DNA of 64,000 bases, taken from Mycolicibacterium aubagnense (GTDB taxonomy: Bacteria; Actinomycetota; Actinomycetes; Mycobacteriales; Mycobacteriaceae). A program made the translations under genes and the position numbers. The notes beneath the pieces were generated by a model. The model did not search any database, was not told the origin of the DNA, and worked only from the letters and a program-made list of their open reading frames with translations. Shown here piece by piece: positions 16,080-25,288 of this stretch (its first letter is position 1; each line of letters opens with the position of its first letter). The stretch is taken from positions 2,356,001 through 2,420,000 of the forward strand of contig NZ_AP022577.1 in NCBI RefSeq assembly GCF_010730955.1, written 5' to 3'.

Positions 16080-17816
16080 ATGCCTGCCCACAGACAGCCT
16101 GACAACCATCCTGCGGTGACCGCCCTGATCTGGTCAGGGGGTGTGCTGGCCTGGCTCGTCGCCGCCGCCGTCGCGGCCCCGTCCACCGGACTACCACTGG
16201 CCGTCATACTGCCCGCGACCCTGATTTTCGGCGTTCTTGTGGTCGTGGCCATCCGCAGCACGGTCGCCAGCGCCCGCGGCACTGTCGGCCGGGTCGCCCT
16301 GGCCGTCGCCATCGGTCTGCTGGTCGGCGAACTGGCCGCGATGACACTCTTCAGCAACGCGATCTCGCAGCGCATGGACAGCGAGGCCGCGGCCCGCGCT
16401 GCGGGCACACCGGCGGTGACCGCCGCCCAAGAGCAGCTGAATGTGCTACGTGCCAGCCGCGGCACGCTCGACGCGGCCGTCGACTCCGCCCGGCAGCGCC
16501 GTGACGACGCCCAGGTCGTGGCGCGCTGCGAATACCACCCGACACCGGCGTGCGCCCAGCAGCCCATCACCGGCGTGCCCGGAGACGGCCAGATCACCCA
16601 GAACACCCAGGACACCCTCGAGCACGACCAGCGTGAGCTCGACGCTGCGCTCGCCACCCGCACCGAGCAGGCCCCGGCCCTCGACGCGCGGATCGCCGGT
16701 GCCGAGCACGCGGTGACGGCGGCGCGCGATGCCGCCGGCGTCGGCGCGGACCGTGGCTTCGGCGCGCGGTGGGTCGCGATGAACGGCTACACCATCGAAA
16801 CGCCTGCGGCCCTCGTGGCGCGCATCGCCGTCATCGGCGTCTGCGTGCTGCTGTACCTGCTGCCGATGCTGCTGCACGCCCGGCAGGACCGGACCCTGCG
16901 CGAGCGCCACAACGAGTCACGACTGAAGGCCGAACTGCGCGCCGAGACCGCCATCGCCGTCAAGCAGGCCGAGGTGCGGGCCGAAGCCGAGATTCTGAAG
17001 GCCGAGCATCAGCTGGCCGCCATGCGCCTGGCGCTGGAAACCGACGCCGAGATCAATCGCGAATACCACCGCCAGCGCGTGGCCAGCCTCAATCCGGAGG
17101 CGCTGACCGGCGGGTCCACGCAGCCCGCGCTCGCGGCCCCGACTGCCGAGGCACTGCGACCGTCCACTGCGCAGCCGCAGCCGATGTACTCGGATTGGGA
17201 TGAGCTCATGTCGTTCCCCGGCCCGCAGCAGCGGTCGCTGAGCGCCGCCCCGCCGGCGCCCGAAACCGACAGCGCCCCAGCGGAACCGATCGTCACGGCC
17301 GACCTCGTCCCGATCGGCGGCGAGGCCGCCGCGAACCTTCCGGCGCCGGCGACGTCGCAGCCCGCCGGCGGCTTGACGCTGCCGCAGCTGCCCGACCTCA
17401 CCAAGGTGGCGGCGCGCCTGCTGCGTCCGCTGATGGCACCGGTGGCGCCGGTCGTCGACCGCGTCATCGACACGTCGGTGCAGCAGCTGCGGTCGGCGCA
17501 GAAGGTCATCGAAGAGTTCGAGGAGATCACCTTCACGCTGCGCCGCACCTCCCGGACCACCGTGAGCGACAGCGCGCACGAGCAGTCATCGGGGCCGCGC
17601 GGGGCGGATCAGAGCCAGGCGCTCGGCCAGGGCCAGGGCGGTCAGCCGCCCGCCGAACCCCGGTGGGCCGCGCCGCAGATGAACGCCACGTTTGCGCCGA
17701 TTGCCCCGCCGCGGGGCGTCGACCACACCGCGCTCAGCAGTAGTGACACGACGATCATCGACGCCGCCGACGAGCGGCGTCAGCTGGGTGAAGGTCGCCG
17801 CGCCATCGAGCCGTAA
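16080..17816 (+). CDS. DUF4407-type membrane protein with coiled coil and long disordered tail
   Basis: A 578-residue protein from the ATG at 16080 (TTGGAG upstream). Residues about 15-110 contain three to four membrane segments; 120-250 form a charged Ala/Gln/Arg-rich helical region with two cysteines (RCEYHPTPACAQQ) that may be outside the membrane; another membrane segment (VARIAVIGVCVLLYLLPMLL) follows; then a coiled coil rich in Glu/Lys/Arg/Ala (LKAELRAETAIAVKQAEVRAEAE, in part). The last 230 residues are Pro/Ala/Ser-rich and low in predicted structure. The layout fits DUF4407. It ends at a 22-bp perfect hairpin. A longer start at 15990 is possible. Function unknown. Confidence 0.8.
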   Translation: MPAHRQPDNHPAVTALIWSGGVLAWLVAAAVAAPSTGLPLAVILPATLIFGVLVVVAIRSTVASARGTVGRVALAVAIGLLVGELAAMTLFSNAISQRMDSEAAARAAGTPAVTAAQEQLNVLRASRGTLDAAVDSARQRRDDAQVVARCEYHPTPACAQQPITGVPGDGQITQNTQDTLEHDQRELDAALATRTEQAPALDARIAGAEHAVTAARDAAGVGADRGFGARWVAMNGYTIETPAALVARIAVIGVCVLLYLLPMLLHARQDRTLRERHNESRLKAELRAETAIAVKQAEVRAEAEILKAEHQLAAMRLALETDAEINREYHRQRVASLNPEALTGGSTQPALAAPTAEALRPSTAQPQPMYSDWDELMSFPGPQQRSLSAAPPAPETDSAPAEPIVTADLVPIGGEAAANLPAPATSQPAGGLTLPQLPDLTKVAARLLRPLMAPVAPVVDRVIDTSVQQLRSAQKVIEEFEEITFTLRRTSRTTVSDSAHEQSSGPRGADQSQALGQGQGGQPPAEPRWAAPQMNATFAPIAPPRGVDHTALSSSDTTIIDAADERRQLGEGRRAIEP

Positions 17817-17822
17817 CCCCGC

Positions 17823-17871
17823 GATTTGTGCACGATTTTCCGCGCCGGCCGCGGAAAATCGTGCACAAATC
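17823..17871. terminator. 22-bp perfect palindrome between convergent genes
   Basis: Positions 17823-17844 (starting GATTTGTGCACGATTTTC) pair without mismatch with 17850-17871 around the loop CCGGC. The minus-strand nitronate monooxygenase-like gene ends at 17870, so the right arm reaches its stop codon. A bidirectional terminator is the likely role; no T run is present. Confidence 0.8.
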
Positions 17872-18988
17872 ACTGCGGGAGTGAGCGGCTGAGCCTTTCC
17901 GTGGCGGTGAGATAGTCCTCGATGAACTCGCGGACCACTTCGCGGGCGGGCTTGACCTTGTTCATGAGGCCGACGCCCTGCCCGACGAAATAGGTCGCGA
18001 GCTGCTGGGCGCCCGGATGACCTTGCGCGGCAAGCCGATCGATGCGCCGGATCACCGGCTCGCTCAGCATGTTCTGCAGCGGTAACGGAAGTGGTTTGCG
18101 GCCACCGTCTTTCGGCGCCCAGGCGTCGGTCCAGTCCGAAACCAGTTGACGGGCCGGCTTGCCGGTTCGCCCGGCGGACCGCACGGTGTCCCGCGAGCTG
18201 GCGGCGAGCATCTTCTGTTTGGTGGCCGGCGCAGTCTCGGCTTCCTCGGTGGTCAGCCACACCGAGCCGGTCCACGCCCCGGCGGCGCCCAGCGCAACCA
18301 CAGCCGCCATCTGCCGACCCGTGACGATGCCACCGGCGGCGAGCACGGGGACCGAATCATCGATGGCTTCGATTACTTCCGGCACGACCACCAGCGTCGA
18401 CACCTCACCACAGTGCCCACCGGCTTCGGTGCCCTGCGCGACGATGATGTCCACGCCGGCTGCGACCTGTTTGACGGCGTGCTCCTTGGCGCCGACCAGC
18501 GCCGCCACCGGAATCCCCCGCTCGCGGCCCGCCTCGATCATGTAATCCGGCGGCACCCCAAGGGCATTGGCGATCAGCTTGATGGGGTGACTCATCGCCA
18601 CGTCGAGCAACTCGTGCCCGGTGTTGCCGGACAGCACCGACCCGCCGGTGCGGGCCCTCTCCTCCGGCTCGATGCCGTGGTCGATGAGCAGTTTGGTGAC
18701 GAATTCCCGGTATTCCGAGGGGATTCGGTCAGCCAGCTGGCCGTCGGAGAGATTCTCGCCCTTGCCCTCGAACTTGGCCGGCACGATGATGTCCGCACCG
18801 TACGGGCGGCCGCCGACGTGATCATCGATCCAGGCCAATTCGCGGTCCAGCTGCTCGGGCGTATACGCCGTCGCGCCCAGCACGCCGAAGCCGCCGGCGT
18901 TGGTGACGGCTGCGACCACGTCGCGGCAATGGCTGAAGGCGAAGAGCGGAAAATCGATGCCGAGCTGTTCGCAGATCCGGGAAGTCAC
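17870..18988 (-). CDS. Nitronate monooxygenase/2-nitropropane dioxygenase-family flavoprotein
   Basis: A 372-residue FMN-dependent TIM-barrel protein of the NMO/enoyl-reductase-like family. AAVTNAGGFGVLGA is the N-terminal flavin loop; GVDIIVAQGTEAGGHCGEVSTLVVVPEV (quoted partly) contains the QGxEAGGH signature; VPVLAAGGIVTGRQMAAVVALGAAGAWTGSVWL the phosphate-binding loop. GTG at 18988 opens directly into ICEQLGIDFP. Several mycobacterial members act in sterol or lipid breakdown, but the substrate here is not visible. It is 49 bases downstream of mtnP, same strand. Confidence 0.88.
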   Translation of the reverse strand: MTSRICEQLGIDFPLFAFSHCRDVVAAVTNAGGFGVLGATAYTPEQLDRELAWIDDHVGGRPYGADIIVPAKFEGKGENLSDGQLADRIPSEYREFVTKLLIDHGIEPEERARTGGSVLSGNTGHELLDVAMSHPIKLIANALGVPPDYMIEAGRERGIPVAALVGAKEHAVKQVAAGVDIIVAQGTEAGGHCGEVSTLVVVPEVIEAIDDSVPVLAAGGIVTGRQMAAVVALGAAGAWTGSVWLTTEEAETAPATKQKMLAASSRDTVRSAGRTGKPARQLVSDWTDAWAPKDGGRKPLPLPLQNMLSEPVIRRIDRLAAQGHPGAQQLATYFVGQGVGLMNKVKPAREVVREFIEDYLTATERLSRSLPQ

Positions 18989-19037
18989 CCCGTCAGTTCT
19001 GCCACCCCAACTTGACGGGTGTCAATAGGCTGCTCGA

Positions 19038-19814
19038 TCAGGGCAGTTCAAACGGCAACTTCACCCCGGCGTGGGCCAGGCAGTGGGTGCAGGCACGCTC
19101 GGCGGGGACCGTGGCGAGAGCCTGCTGCACGAGCGCCTTGAACATGGGCGTGTTCCGTTCGAACTCGGCGAACACATCAACCGTGGTGACGCCGGCGCCG
19201 GCCTCGATACCGGCATCCAGATCGGTGACCAAAGCTATTGCCGCATAACACATCTCGAGTTCGCGAGCCAGCACTGCTTCGGGGTAGCCGGTCATGTTCA
19301 CCAACGTGAACCCCTGAGTGGCAAACCACTGGCTCTCGGCCCGGGTGGAGAAGCGGGGCCCCTGGATCACGACCATGGTGCCGCCGTCGAGGACACCGGG
19401 CTGCTCGGCTGCCACGGCCCGCAGCGTCGGGCAGTACGGATCGGCGAAGCCGACGTGGATGCCGCCGGCGTCGAAGTAGGTGTCTTCGCGGCCGCGGGTG
19501 CGGTCCACCAGCTGATCAGGCACGACGACGGCACCGGGACCGAGGTCCGCCGTCAGGCTGCCGACGGCGCACGGCGCGAAAATCCGCCGCACCCCCAGCG
19601 ACCGCAGCGCCCACATGTTGGCCCGGTAGGGCACGGTGTGCGGCGAGTACTCGTGCTTCACCCCATGCCGCGGCAGGAACGCCACCTCGTGCCCGCCGAC
19701 GGCCCCGATGGTGATGGGCGCGCTCGGCGCACCGTACGGCGTCTGAACGCTGACCGTACGCGCGTCGTCGCCGAAAAACGTGTAGAAACCGCTGCCGCCG
19801 ATGACTCCCAGCAT
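19038..19814 (-). CDS. mtnP: S-methyl-5'-thioadenosine phosphorylase
   Basis: A 258-residue trimeric-type nucleoside phosphorylase. LGVIGGSGFYTFF is the phosphate-binding N-terminal loop, FLPRHGVKHEYSPHTVPYRANMWAL (in part) the family signature, IQGPRFSTRAESQWF the substrate region and VNMTGYPEAVLARELEMCYAAIALVTDLDAG the nucleoside-binding segment. It cleaves methylthioadenosine to adenine and methylthioribose-1-phosphate. It corresponds to M. tuberculosis Rv0535 and, as there, lies next to menA. The start overlaps nothing but is only four bases after the stop of the upstream small gene, so they are co-transcribed. Confidence 0.93.
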   Translation of the reverse strand: MLGVIGGSGFYTFFGDDARTVSVQTPYGAPSAPITIGAVGGHEVAFLPRHGVKHEYSPHTVPYRANMWALRSLGVRRIFAPCAVGSLTADLGPGAVVVPDQLVDRTRGREDTYFDAGGIHVGFADPYCPTLRAVAAEQPGVLDGGTMVVIQGPRFSTRAESQWFATQGFTLVNMTGYPEAVLARELEMCYAAIALVTDLDAGIEAGAGVTTVDVFAEFERNTPMFKALVQQALATVPAERACTHCLAHAGVKLPFELP

Positions 19815-19817
19815 CCG

Positions 19818-20132
19818 TTATTCGGCGTCGGTCTCGGGGGTATCCACGGTCTCCGGCTTCACGGCTGTGACCGGAGTCGGCGCGGGCACATCCGCGTCGT
19901 CGTCCTCGGCCTCGTCCGCTGCCTCACGGTCCTGTTCCAGCTGCGCGCGGGCGCGCCGGGCGCCGTCGCGGATCTCGAATGCGTCGGTGGCCAGGGCGCC
20001 GATGGAGCTCGCCACGTCCTTGACCGCGGTGACGACGATGTTCATCACCTCGCCGACGGTCCCGGCAACCGCTTCGACGGATTCCTGGACGACGTCTTTG
20101 CGAATCTCGTTCTTGCTGAGCCGATCCTTCAT
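19818..20132 (-). CDS. Small acidic helical protein upstream of mtnP
   Basis: A 104-residue protein: residues 1-60 are amphipathic helix (KNEIRKDVVQESVEAVAGTVGEVMNIV in part), followed by a charged RRARAQLEQDREAADEAED stretch and an Asp/Pro/Thr-rich tail. There is no signal peptide. It is divergent from menA (36 bases) and four bases before mtnP. The codon use and its operon position support a real gene. I do not recognise the family; the N-terminal pattern resembles phasin-like or membrane-associated helices, which is only an impression. Confidence 0.75.
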   Translation of the reverse strand: MKDRLSKNEIRKDVVQESVEAVAGTVGEVMNIVVTAVKDVASSIGALATDAFEIRDGARRARAQLEQDREAADEAEDDDADVPAPTPVTAVKPETVDTPETDAE

Positions 20133-20167
20133 GTCGATAAGTGTAGGGGCGTGGGACGATTGCGCGC

Positions 20168-21040
20168 GTGGCCAGTCTTTCGCAGTGGATAGAGGGCGCC
20201 CGACCGCGGACCCTGCCGAATGCCGTCGCTCCCGTGCTGGCAGGTACCGGTGCCGCCGCCTGGGTCGGCGGTGAGGTGTGGTGGAAAGCGGCTCTGGCCC
20301 TTGTGGTTTCGATTTCGCTGATCATCGGCGTCAACTACGCCAACGACTACTCCGACGGCATCCGCGGCACCGACGACGACCGGTCCGGACCGGTCCGCCT
20401 GGTCGGAGCCAAATTGGCTTCGCCGCAGGCGGTGCTGGCGGCCGCAGTGATCAGCCTGTGCATCGGCGCGGGAGCCGGCCTGGCGCTGGCCCTGGTGAGT
20501 CAGCCGTGGCTGATCGCCGTCGGTGCGGCGTGCATCGCCGGGGCCTGGCTGTACACCGGTGGCACCAACCCCTACGGCTATCGCGGGCTCGGCGAGGTCG
20601 CGGTCTTCGTGTTCTTCGGCCTGGTCGCCGTGCTCGGCACGCAGTACACGCAGGCACTGAGGGTCGACTGGGTGGGCCTGGTTCTCGCGGTCGCGGTCGG
20701 GTCCCTGTCGTCAGCGGTCCTGGTGGCCAACAACCTTCGCGACATCCCGACCGATCAGGTGTCCGGCAAGATCACGCTCGCCGTTCGACTGGGCGATAGC
20801 CGGACCCGGCAGCTGTTCCAGGTGCTGGTGCTGCTGCCGTTCCTGCTGACCGCGCTCCTGGCCCTGGCCACCCCGTGGTGTCTGGTCGGATTCGCGGCGG
20901 CCCCGCTGGCGGTCCGCGCGGCGAAGCCGGTGCGCTCAGGGCTCGGCGGCCGTGAGCTGATCCCCGTGCTCAAGGACACCGGGCTGACGATGCTGGTGTG
21001 GGCCGCCCTGATCAGCGCGGTGCTGGTGATCAAGCCCTGA
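20168..21040 (+). CDS. menA: 1,4-dihydroxy-2-naphthoate polyprenyltransferase
   Basis: A 290-residue UbiA-family membrane enzyme that attaches the polyprenyl chain to DHNA and so makes demethylmenaquinone. The first aspartate-rich motif is [17 protein letters not shown] and the second is [14 protein letters not shown]; about nine membrane helices follow one another. [16 protein letters not shown] at the N terminus is typical. It corresponds to M. tuberculosis Rv0534c. With menB, menE and menC, four menaquinone genes lie in this window. MenA is the target of several experimental antimycobacterials. Confidence 0.96.
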   Translation: MASLSQWIEGARPRTLPNAVAPVLAGTGAAAWVGGEVWWKAALALVVSISLIIGVNYANDYSDGIRGTDDDRSGPVRLVGAKLASPQAVLAAAVISLCIGAGAGLALALVSQPWLIAVGAACIAGAWLYTGGTNPYGYRGLGEVAVFVFFGLVAVLGTQYTQALRVDWVGLVLAVAVGSLSSAVLVANNLRDIPTDQVSGKITLAVRLGDSRTRQLFQVLVLLPFLLTALLALATPWCLVGFAAAPLAVRAAKPVRSGLGGRELIPVLKDTGLTMLVWAALISAVLVIKP

Positions 21041-21054
21041 CGCCCGGAGCGGGG

Positions 21055-21372
21055 TCAGTCGCCGGAGGAATCCTCGCCGTGCAGCCGAGCCTGCAACTGC
21101 TCACGCTCGGCGCGACGGCGCTCATCGACGGCAGCGATCCCGGCGGTGGCCCGCCGACGCAGCGGAGCAAAAAGCCAGATGCCCAGCGGCATTCCGAGAA
21201 CCAGCGCGAACAGCAGCGCCACCATGGCCGGGAAATCACGAATACCCAGCAACGCGACGACACCGAAAATCGCGCCGGCAATCACGGCTACCAGCAGCAG
21301 GCGGGCGAGCGCGTAGAGAAAGACATCGAGCAGCAAACGTGGCATGGAGGGGGTAGCTGGCGCATCAGACAC
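21055..21372 (-). CDS. DUF4229 family membrane protein (Rv0531-like)
   Basis: A 105-residue protein with two membrane helices at about residues 14-40 and 45-70, then LRRRATAGIAAVDERRRAEREQL (in part), a basic-acidic cytoplasmic helix. This two-helix-plus-charged-tail form is DUF4229, and Rv0531 of M. tuberculosis has the same length and place. GTG start at 21372. It is convergent with menA (14 bases). Function unknown. Confidence 0.82.
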   Translation of the reverse strand: MSDAPATPSMPRLLLDVFLYALARLLLVAVIAGAIFGVVALLGIRDFPAMVALLFALVLGMPLGIWLFAPLRRRATAGIAAVDERRRAEREQLQARLHGEDSSGD

Positions 21373-21421
21373 CGCACGAGTTTACCGACGGACGCGTATA
21401 TTCGAATAAAGGAGGTTTTAC

Positions 21422-21565
21422 GTGCAGTTCCTGCTCCTGATCGCGCTGCTGGCGCTGTTGGGCTACGTCGGCTGGCGCGCCACCCGCGCTACGGCGGCGC
21501 GCCCGACCACCCGCGTCATCGGTCCCGACGACGATCCTGAATTCCTGCGCCGCCTCGGTTCCTAG
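21422..21565 (+). CDS. 47-residue single-helix membrane protein
   Basis: GTG at 21422 is preceded by AAAGGAGG six to eight bases upstream, a near-ideal ribosome site. The protein is a short N-terminal hydrophobic helix (FLLLIALLALLGYVGW) followed by an Arg/Thr-rich stretch and the acidic end DDDPEFLRRLGS. It fits the small gene Rv0530A that M. tuberculosis carries between Rv0530 and Rv0531. It ends nine bases before the stop of the convergent MinD-like gene. Its C-terminal form suggests a membrane-tethered partner protein, which is a guess. Confidence 0.8.
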   Translation: MQFLLLIALLALLGYVGWRATRATAARPTTRVIGPDDDPEFLRRLGS

Positions 21566-21573
21566 CGCACTCT

Positions 21574-22641
21574 CTACAGCGACAGCGGAAATCCGTCGGC
21601 GACTGCCACGGCCAGTTCCAGCAACGCGTCCCTGGTATCCGGCCGGAGCCGGTCCAGGCTGATCTCGGCACCCTCCTCGAGGTGCGGATCGAACGGCACC
21701 AACTGCACCGCCCGGCAGCGGCGGCCGAAATGGTCGACCACCTTGCGCAGATCGACCTTGCCGGACCGCGGGCGCACCGCGTTGACCACCGCGACGGCGT
21801 TGCGCACCAACTCCTGATGACCATGGGCATCGAGCCAGTCGAGCGTCGCCGCCGCACTGCGTGACCCGTCGACCGAGCCCGAGCTGATCACGACGAGCAC
21901 GTCGGCATGGTCGAGCACCGCCCCCATCGCCGAATGCAGCATGCCGGTGCCGCAGTCCGTGAGCACCAGCCGGTAATACGGCTCCAACACCGCCAGCGTG
22001 CGGGAGTAGTCCTCCGAACTGAACGCCTCCGACACGGCCGGATCACTCTCCGAGGCCAGCACCTCGAGGTCGCTCTCGCCGCGCGAGGTGTAGTTGCGGA
22101 CGTCGCTGTAGCTGGCGATGCCCTCGGCATCGCGCAGGAGATGACGGACCGTCGCCGGCGTTTCCAGCGGCACCTTCTGGCTGAGGGTGCCGCGGTCGGG
22201 GTTGGCGTCTACCGCGATCACCCGGTCGCCACGGATCGACGCGAACGTCGCACCGAGCGTCGCGGTGATGGTGGTCTTGCCGACGCCGCCCTTCAGAGAC
22301 AGCACGGCGATCCGATAGCAGTCCCGCAGCGGCCGGTTGATCTGCGCGGTGAGCCGGGTGCGATGCAAGGTCTTGGGACTCTCGCCCGGATTGAGCAGCG
22401 TGCCCGTCGCGTAATACAGCGCTTTGCGCCAGCCGGTCGAGGGCGCGCGGCTCGGCCGGCTGAGGAGCGCGACGGTCGCGGGGTCGAGACTCCGCGGCTT
22501 GGCGGGCTTCGGGAGCACGACCGGAGTCACCGCATGCGCGATGACGATGCGGGCCTCCGGCGCCGCAGCGGGCGTGGCGTCGGCGACTGGGTCGGCCGGA
22601 TCCCTGAACCGGCCCTGGGCGCGGAAAGAAGGCACGATCAC
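21574..22641 (-). CDS. MinD/ParA-like ATPase (Rv0530-like)
   Basis: A 355-residue SIMIBI ATPase. The deviant Walker A motif is LSLKGGVGKTTITATLG at about residue 115; VIAVDANPDRGTLSQ is the A' region and RLVLTDCGTGMLHSAM the Walker B region. About 110 Pro/Ala-rich residues precede the ATPase domain, as in ESX-linked MinD-like proteins. It corresponds to M. tuberculosis Rv0530. GTG start. It lies 22 bases downstream of ccsB, the last gene of the cytochrome c maturation operon, and may be co-transcribed. The cargo or partner is unknown; the 47-residue membrane protein alongside is a candidate. Confidence 0.87.
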   Translation of the reverse strand: MIVPSFRAQGRFRDPADPVADATPAAAPEARIVIAHAVTPVVLPKPAKPRSLDPATVALLSRPSRAPSTGWRKALYYATGTLLNPGESPKTLHRTRLTAQINRPLRDCYRIAVLSLKGGVGKTTITATLGATFASIRGDRVIAVDANPDRGTLSQKVPLETPATVRHLLRDAEGIASYSDVRNYTSRGESDLEVLASESDPAVSEAFSSEDYSRTLAVLEPYYRLVLTDCGTGMLHSAMGAVLDHADVLVVISSGSVDGSRSAAATLDWLDAHGHQELVRNAVAVVNAVRPRSGKVDLRKVVDHFGRRCRAVQLVPFDPHLEEGAEISLDRLRPDTRDALLELAVAVADGFPLSL

Positions 22642-22662
22642 CCGCGTCCTCTCATTGTCGGC

Positions 22663-23631
22663 TCAGCCGACGCCCGCGTACGAATGCAGGCCGACGGTCA
22701 CCAGGTTGATGAAGAACAGGTTGAACACCATCGCGACGAAGCCGACGACGTTGATCCACGCAGCCTTCTTGTCGCGCCAGCCCGCGGTGGACCGGGCGTG
22801 CAGGTACGCGGCGTAGACGACCCAGGCGACGAACGACACCGTCTCCTTCGGGTCCCAACCCCAGTAGCGGCCCCACGCCTCCTCGGCCCAGATGGCGCCG
22901 AAGATGACGCCGAAACCGAAGATCGGGAACGCGAAGATGGTGGTCCGGTAGGCGATGCGGTCCAGGGTCTGGGCATCGGGCATCCGCTGGATCATGCGGC
23001 CGAACCCGTTGTCCTGATAGGCCAAGGGCGACATCTTCAGCAGGAACAGGATGCTCGCCACACCGGCGACGAGAAAGACGCCGGAGCCCAGGCTGACGAC
23101 CGAGACGTGGATGGGCAGCCAGTACGACTGCAGCGCGGGCATCACCGGCGCGGCGTTGGTGTACAGGTACTTGACCGACACCGCCAGCAGGATCAGTTCG
23201 GGCACGAGGACGAAGACCCACAGCGCCCGGTACTGCGGCTTGCGCAGCACGATCGAGGCGGCGACCAACCCGCAGAAGCTGGTCAGGTTGATGAACTCGT
23301 ACATGTTGCCCCAGGGCACGCGCATGGTGGCCAGACCACGCAGCACGATGCAGACGAACAGCATCGCGATGCCGACGTACACCAGCGCGAGCCCGACGCG
23401 ACCGATCCGCTCGTCAACCGTGCGGGTGGGTTCATCGATGATCACGCCGGGGGTGGCGCTGTTCGCGCCCACGCCCGCACCGACCAGCTCCCGGGTCTCG
23501 ACCTTACGGCCACGGCTCGACGCCAGCTCGACGGCCAGCAAGACGAAAGCCAGGCACAGCACCGTCCATGAGCTGAAGAACGCCCAGTCCGAGTACCGGG
23601 CCAGGTCGATGTCGATGTGCTCTGTGTTCAC
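22663..23631 (-). CDS. ccsB: Cytochrome c biogenesis protein CcsB (System II haem lyase subunit)
   Basis: A 322-residue membrane protein with about eight helices. The haem-handling WWD-type segment is WGRYWGWDPKETVSFVAW; conserved histidines occur in LPIHVSVVS and in VGLHSYAG near the C terminus. With ResB it forms the synthetase that exports haem and joins it to apocytochrome c outside the membrane. M. tuberculosis calls it CcsA (Rv0529). GTG 23631 is chosen over 23679 because NTEHIDIDLARYSDWAFF matches the family N terminus and avoids overlap with resB. Confidence 0.93.
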   Translation of the reverse strand: MNTEHIDIDLARYSDWAFFSSWTVLCLAFVLLAVELASSRGRKVETRELVGAGVGANSATPGVIIDEPTRTVDERIGRVGLALVYVGIAMLFVCIVLRGLATMRVPWGNMYEFINLTSFCGLVAASIVLRKPQYRALWVFVLVPELILLAVSVKYLYTNAAPVMPALQSYWLPIHVSVVSLGSGVFLVAGVASILFLLKMSPLAYQDNGFGRMIQRMPDAQTLDRIAYRTTIFAFPIFGFGVIFGAIWAEEAWGRYWGWDPKETVSFVAWVVYAAYLHARSTAGWRDKKAAWINVVGFVAMVFNLFFINLVTVGLHSYAGVG

Positions 23632-23662
23632 GCGCGATCCGCCTTCGCTACTCGCTGACCGT

Positions 23663-25288
23663 TCATCGCTTGTCCTCAATCAACCGCTCTGTGAGCTTCT
23701 CGAACTCGTCGCCCCACCCCGAGTTGTCCGTCCGGGCCAGGCCGCCGAGTTCGACGTTGACGGTACCTGCCTCGGCCGACACGATCCGAATCCAAACCCG
23801 GCGGCGGCGCACCACCAACGACACCAGCAGCCCGGCCATCATGGTGAGCGCGAACACCAGGACCCACGCCTGCGCCGGGTCGTGCGAGACCTGCACGTTG
23901 ATGAACGGCACCGCACCGTCGAACCGGATGACGGTGCCGTCGTCCAGCTTGGTCTGCTCGCCGGCCTTGAGGTTGACGCGCGCCTGCTTGGTGAGCCGCT
24001 TCTGCTCGATCAGGCTGGGGTCCAGCGAGAACAATGACTGCGGCTTGCCGCTGTCGAGCCCGGTGTCGCCGCGGTAGATGTCGATGGCCACCGCAGGCGC
24101 GTTCATCGCCGGGAAGCTCGAGGACAGCAGCTTGCCGTCGAGTTCGGCGGTCGGGGCGAACAACCCCTGGATGGCGATCTGATGCTTGCGCCGCTCGCGG
24201 TCGCCGGGATAGCTGCCGCCCGGCGGGTCGACGCGCACGACACCCGAGGACAGCATCGTCAGCGCGTTCTCCGGCTTCCACTGCACCGTCGACGTCCGGG
24301 TCTGCCCGTTCGGGAACGTGACGGTGAAGGTCGGCGCGTAGCCGTGACCCTGCAGGTAGATGCGCTCGCCGCCGAGCCGCAGCGGGTGGTTGACCTCCAG
24401 CCGGTACGGCCGCCAGGTCCCGCTGACCAGGTCGGCGCCGTCCTGATAGTCGATGTTCGCCGCGAACGCCGTGGCCTGTCCGCTGGGCAGGTAGCGCGCG
24501 TCGAAGTCATGCACCCGCAGGCAACTGGGGTGCAGTGCGGTGCCGTCGACGACGTTGCCGGCCCGGAAGGAGTCGAACGCGGCGGGCGAGGCCGAGCAGA
24601 ACCCGGGCCCGCCGTCGGCGATGACGATGACGTTGCCCTCGTAGCCGAACATCTTGCCGAACGCGATGGCGACCAGCAGGCCGAGCAGCGAGAAGTGGAA
24701 GACGATGTTGCCGAACTCGCGCAGGTAGCCTTTCTCCGAAGAGATCTCTGTGATTTCACGGCCACCGTCGTCGATTTTCCTTGTGGTCTGCCGCCAACCC
24801 TTGAGCCGCTTCGCAATCCGCTCGGCGACGGCGTCCGGCTCACCGGGGACGGTGGCTTCGGCATGCTTGGGCAGCCGCGCCAGGTTGCGCGGCGCCGGCA
24901 CGGGCACAGCCCGCAGGCTGCGGATGTGCTCGAGCATGCGGGGCGTCAGACAGCCCACGAGCGAGATGAACAACAGCACGTAGATCGAGGTGAACCAGAA
25001 GCTGGAGAACACCGAGAACGCCTGGACCTTGTCCAGCCACGGGCCGATGGTCGGATGCTGGGCCAGGTATTCGTCGACCTTGCCGGCGTTGAGTGAGCGC
25101 TGCGGCAGCAGCGCGCCCGGGATGGCGCCGAGGGCCAGCAGGAACAGCAGCACCAGCGCGGTACCCATCGACGTCAGCGTCCGCCAGGTGTTGCGGAACA
25201 GCGCGAGCACCTGCGAGACCGGGCCAGGGCGGCGGGTTTCCGCGGTTTTCACGTCGTGCACGTCTTCGGGCGAGGAAACGTCGGTCAT
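23663..25288 (-). CDS. resB: Cytochrome c biogenesis protein ResB
   Basis: A 541-residue ResB/Ccs1 protein (M. tuberculosis Rv0528). After a charged N-terminal tail there are membrane segments at about residues 37-57, 92-112 and 190-210, a large extracytoplasmic domain, and a last helix ([20 protein letters not shown]) near residue 455. [35 protein letters not shown] (in part) is the characteristic start. It partners CcsB in haem attachment to cytochrome c. Its start overlaps the ccdA stop by four bases (25285-25288), and ccsB follows 31 bases on. Confidence 0.93.
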   Translation of the reverse strand: MTDVSSPEDVHDVKTAETRRPGPVSQVLALFRNTWRTLTSMGTALVLLFLLALGAIPGALLPQRSLNAGKVDEYLAQHPTIGPWLDKVQAFSVFSSFWFTSIYVLLFISLVGCLTPRMLEHIRSLRAVPVPAPRNLARLPKHAEATVPGEPDAVAERIAKRLKGWRQTTRKIDDGGREITEISSEKGYLREFGNIVFHFSLLGLLVAIAFGKMFGYEGNVIVIADGGPGFCSASPAAFDSFRAGNVVDGTALHPSCLRVHDFDARYLPSGQATAFAANIDYQDGADLVSGTWRPYRLEVNHPLRLGGERIYLQGHGYAPTFTVTFPNGQTRTSTVQWKPENALTMLSSGVVRVDPPGGSYPGDRERRKHQIAIQGLFAPTAELDGKLLSSSFPAMNAPAVAIDIYRGDTGLDSGKPQSLFSLDPSLIEQKRLTKQARVNLKAGEQTKLDDGTVIRFDGAVPFINVQVSHDPAQAWVLVFALTMMAGLLVSLVVRRRRVWIRIVSAEAGTVNVELGGLARTDNSGWGDEFEKLTERLIEDKR

